Of a stretch of DNA of 64,000 nt, positions 63,750 through 64,000 are shown in pieces (within the stretch, counting starts at the first letter, position 1; every line of letters begins with the position of its first letter). The position numbers were made by a program, and so were the translations under genes. This DNA is from Symbiodinium natans (lineage: Eukaryota; Sar; Dinophyceae; Suessiales; Symbiodiniaceae). The notes beneath the pieces are model-generated. The model had not been told where the DNA came from. It did not search any database and saw nothing but the letters and a program-made list of their open reading frames with translations. The stretch lies in contig CAJNDS010000191.1 of the NCBI GenBank assembly GCA_905221605.1, positions 555,501 through 619,500 of the forward strand. The letters run 5' to 3'.

Positions 63750-64000
63750 CTTGAACTTGATGGGTTTAGGGGTCCGAGGGATCTTCTAGGGGGTCGAGGG
63801 TCTGTCTTACGTAAGACCCACAAGACCTACACTTTGTTCTGAAACCTCTTACAGAAGCCCTCCGAAACCTACAATAACACAACTAACAGGGCCGCATCCT
63901 TCAAGGGGAACTCAGGGATTTGCCGTGCCCCTGCACGTGTTGTAAGCACACTTGCAGGGATTCAAGCGGCAGTCAAGCAGCAGGTGCACCAGCAACGTTG
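63750..64000. other. Window edge, upstream of the first minus gene
   Basis: Contains one degenerate heptamer (63761-63770) and GT-rich sequence at 63790-63830. Upstream exons of the gene ending at 63396 may lie here or beyond; none is convincing. Confidence 0.4.

Overview
The window looks like nuclear DNA of a photosynthetic, peridinin-type dinoflagellate. Four things point there. (1) The plant-type telomeric heptamer TTTAGGG/CCCTAAA is scattered through the whole window in dozens of short arrays. (2) A nuclear, spliced copy of the photosystem II gene psbJ (61891-63341, minus) can be read completely. It carries a bipartite plastid presequence: a signal peptide followed by a segment that starts with Phe. 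(3) The introns that can be fixed by reading phase use GC and GA donors as well as GT. (4) Every gene model I can assemble lies on the minus strand, as expected of unidirectional dinoflagellate gene arrays. A chromerid also has TTTAGGG telomeres, but its psbJ is expected in the plastid genome.

Layout. The right end (50.8-63.75 kb) is the most readable part. Going down the minus strand there are: the end of an unidentified membrane protein gene (63749-63396); psbJ; the end of a two-helix membrane protein gene (61643-60996); a short coding segment split by a telomeric insert that sits between 21-bp direct repeats (59800-60050); a phase-consistent eight-exon membrane protein model (58737-55621); and three exons of a probable major facilitator transporter (54096-53018). 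A second membrane-protein model of four phase-consistent exons lies at 25096-22969. Elsewhere I see isolated exon-sized reading frames, mostly minus, which I list with low confidence. At about 50% GC, open frames of 50-80 codons occur by chance on both strands, so most long ORFs on either strand are not evidence of genes.

Between and inside these genes the DNA is packed with short non-autonomous elements with terminal inverted repeats. At least nine families can be told apart, named A to I here. Family A has about twelve copies and a visible 9-bp target duplication at one of them. Microsatellites (AT, CA, GAA), G/C homopolymer runs, a minisatellite and small tandem duplications fill the rest. 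No rRNA, convincing tRNA, CRISPR array, transposase or reverse transcriptase was recognised.

The main observation is how telomeric arrays relate to introns. Arrays lie inside introns of psbJ and of the other gene models. One array has inserted into an older family A element. One sits between exact 21-bp duplications placed so that splicing at the same point in each copy would restore a reading frame. TTTAGGG itself contains TTTAG|G (acceptor-like) and G|GTTTAG (donor-like). This suggests capture of telomeric DNA at chromosome breaks, with some of it tolerated as, or becoming, introns. That is an inference that transcripts could test.
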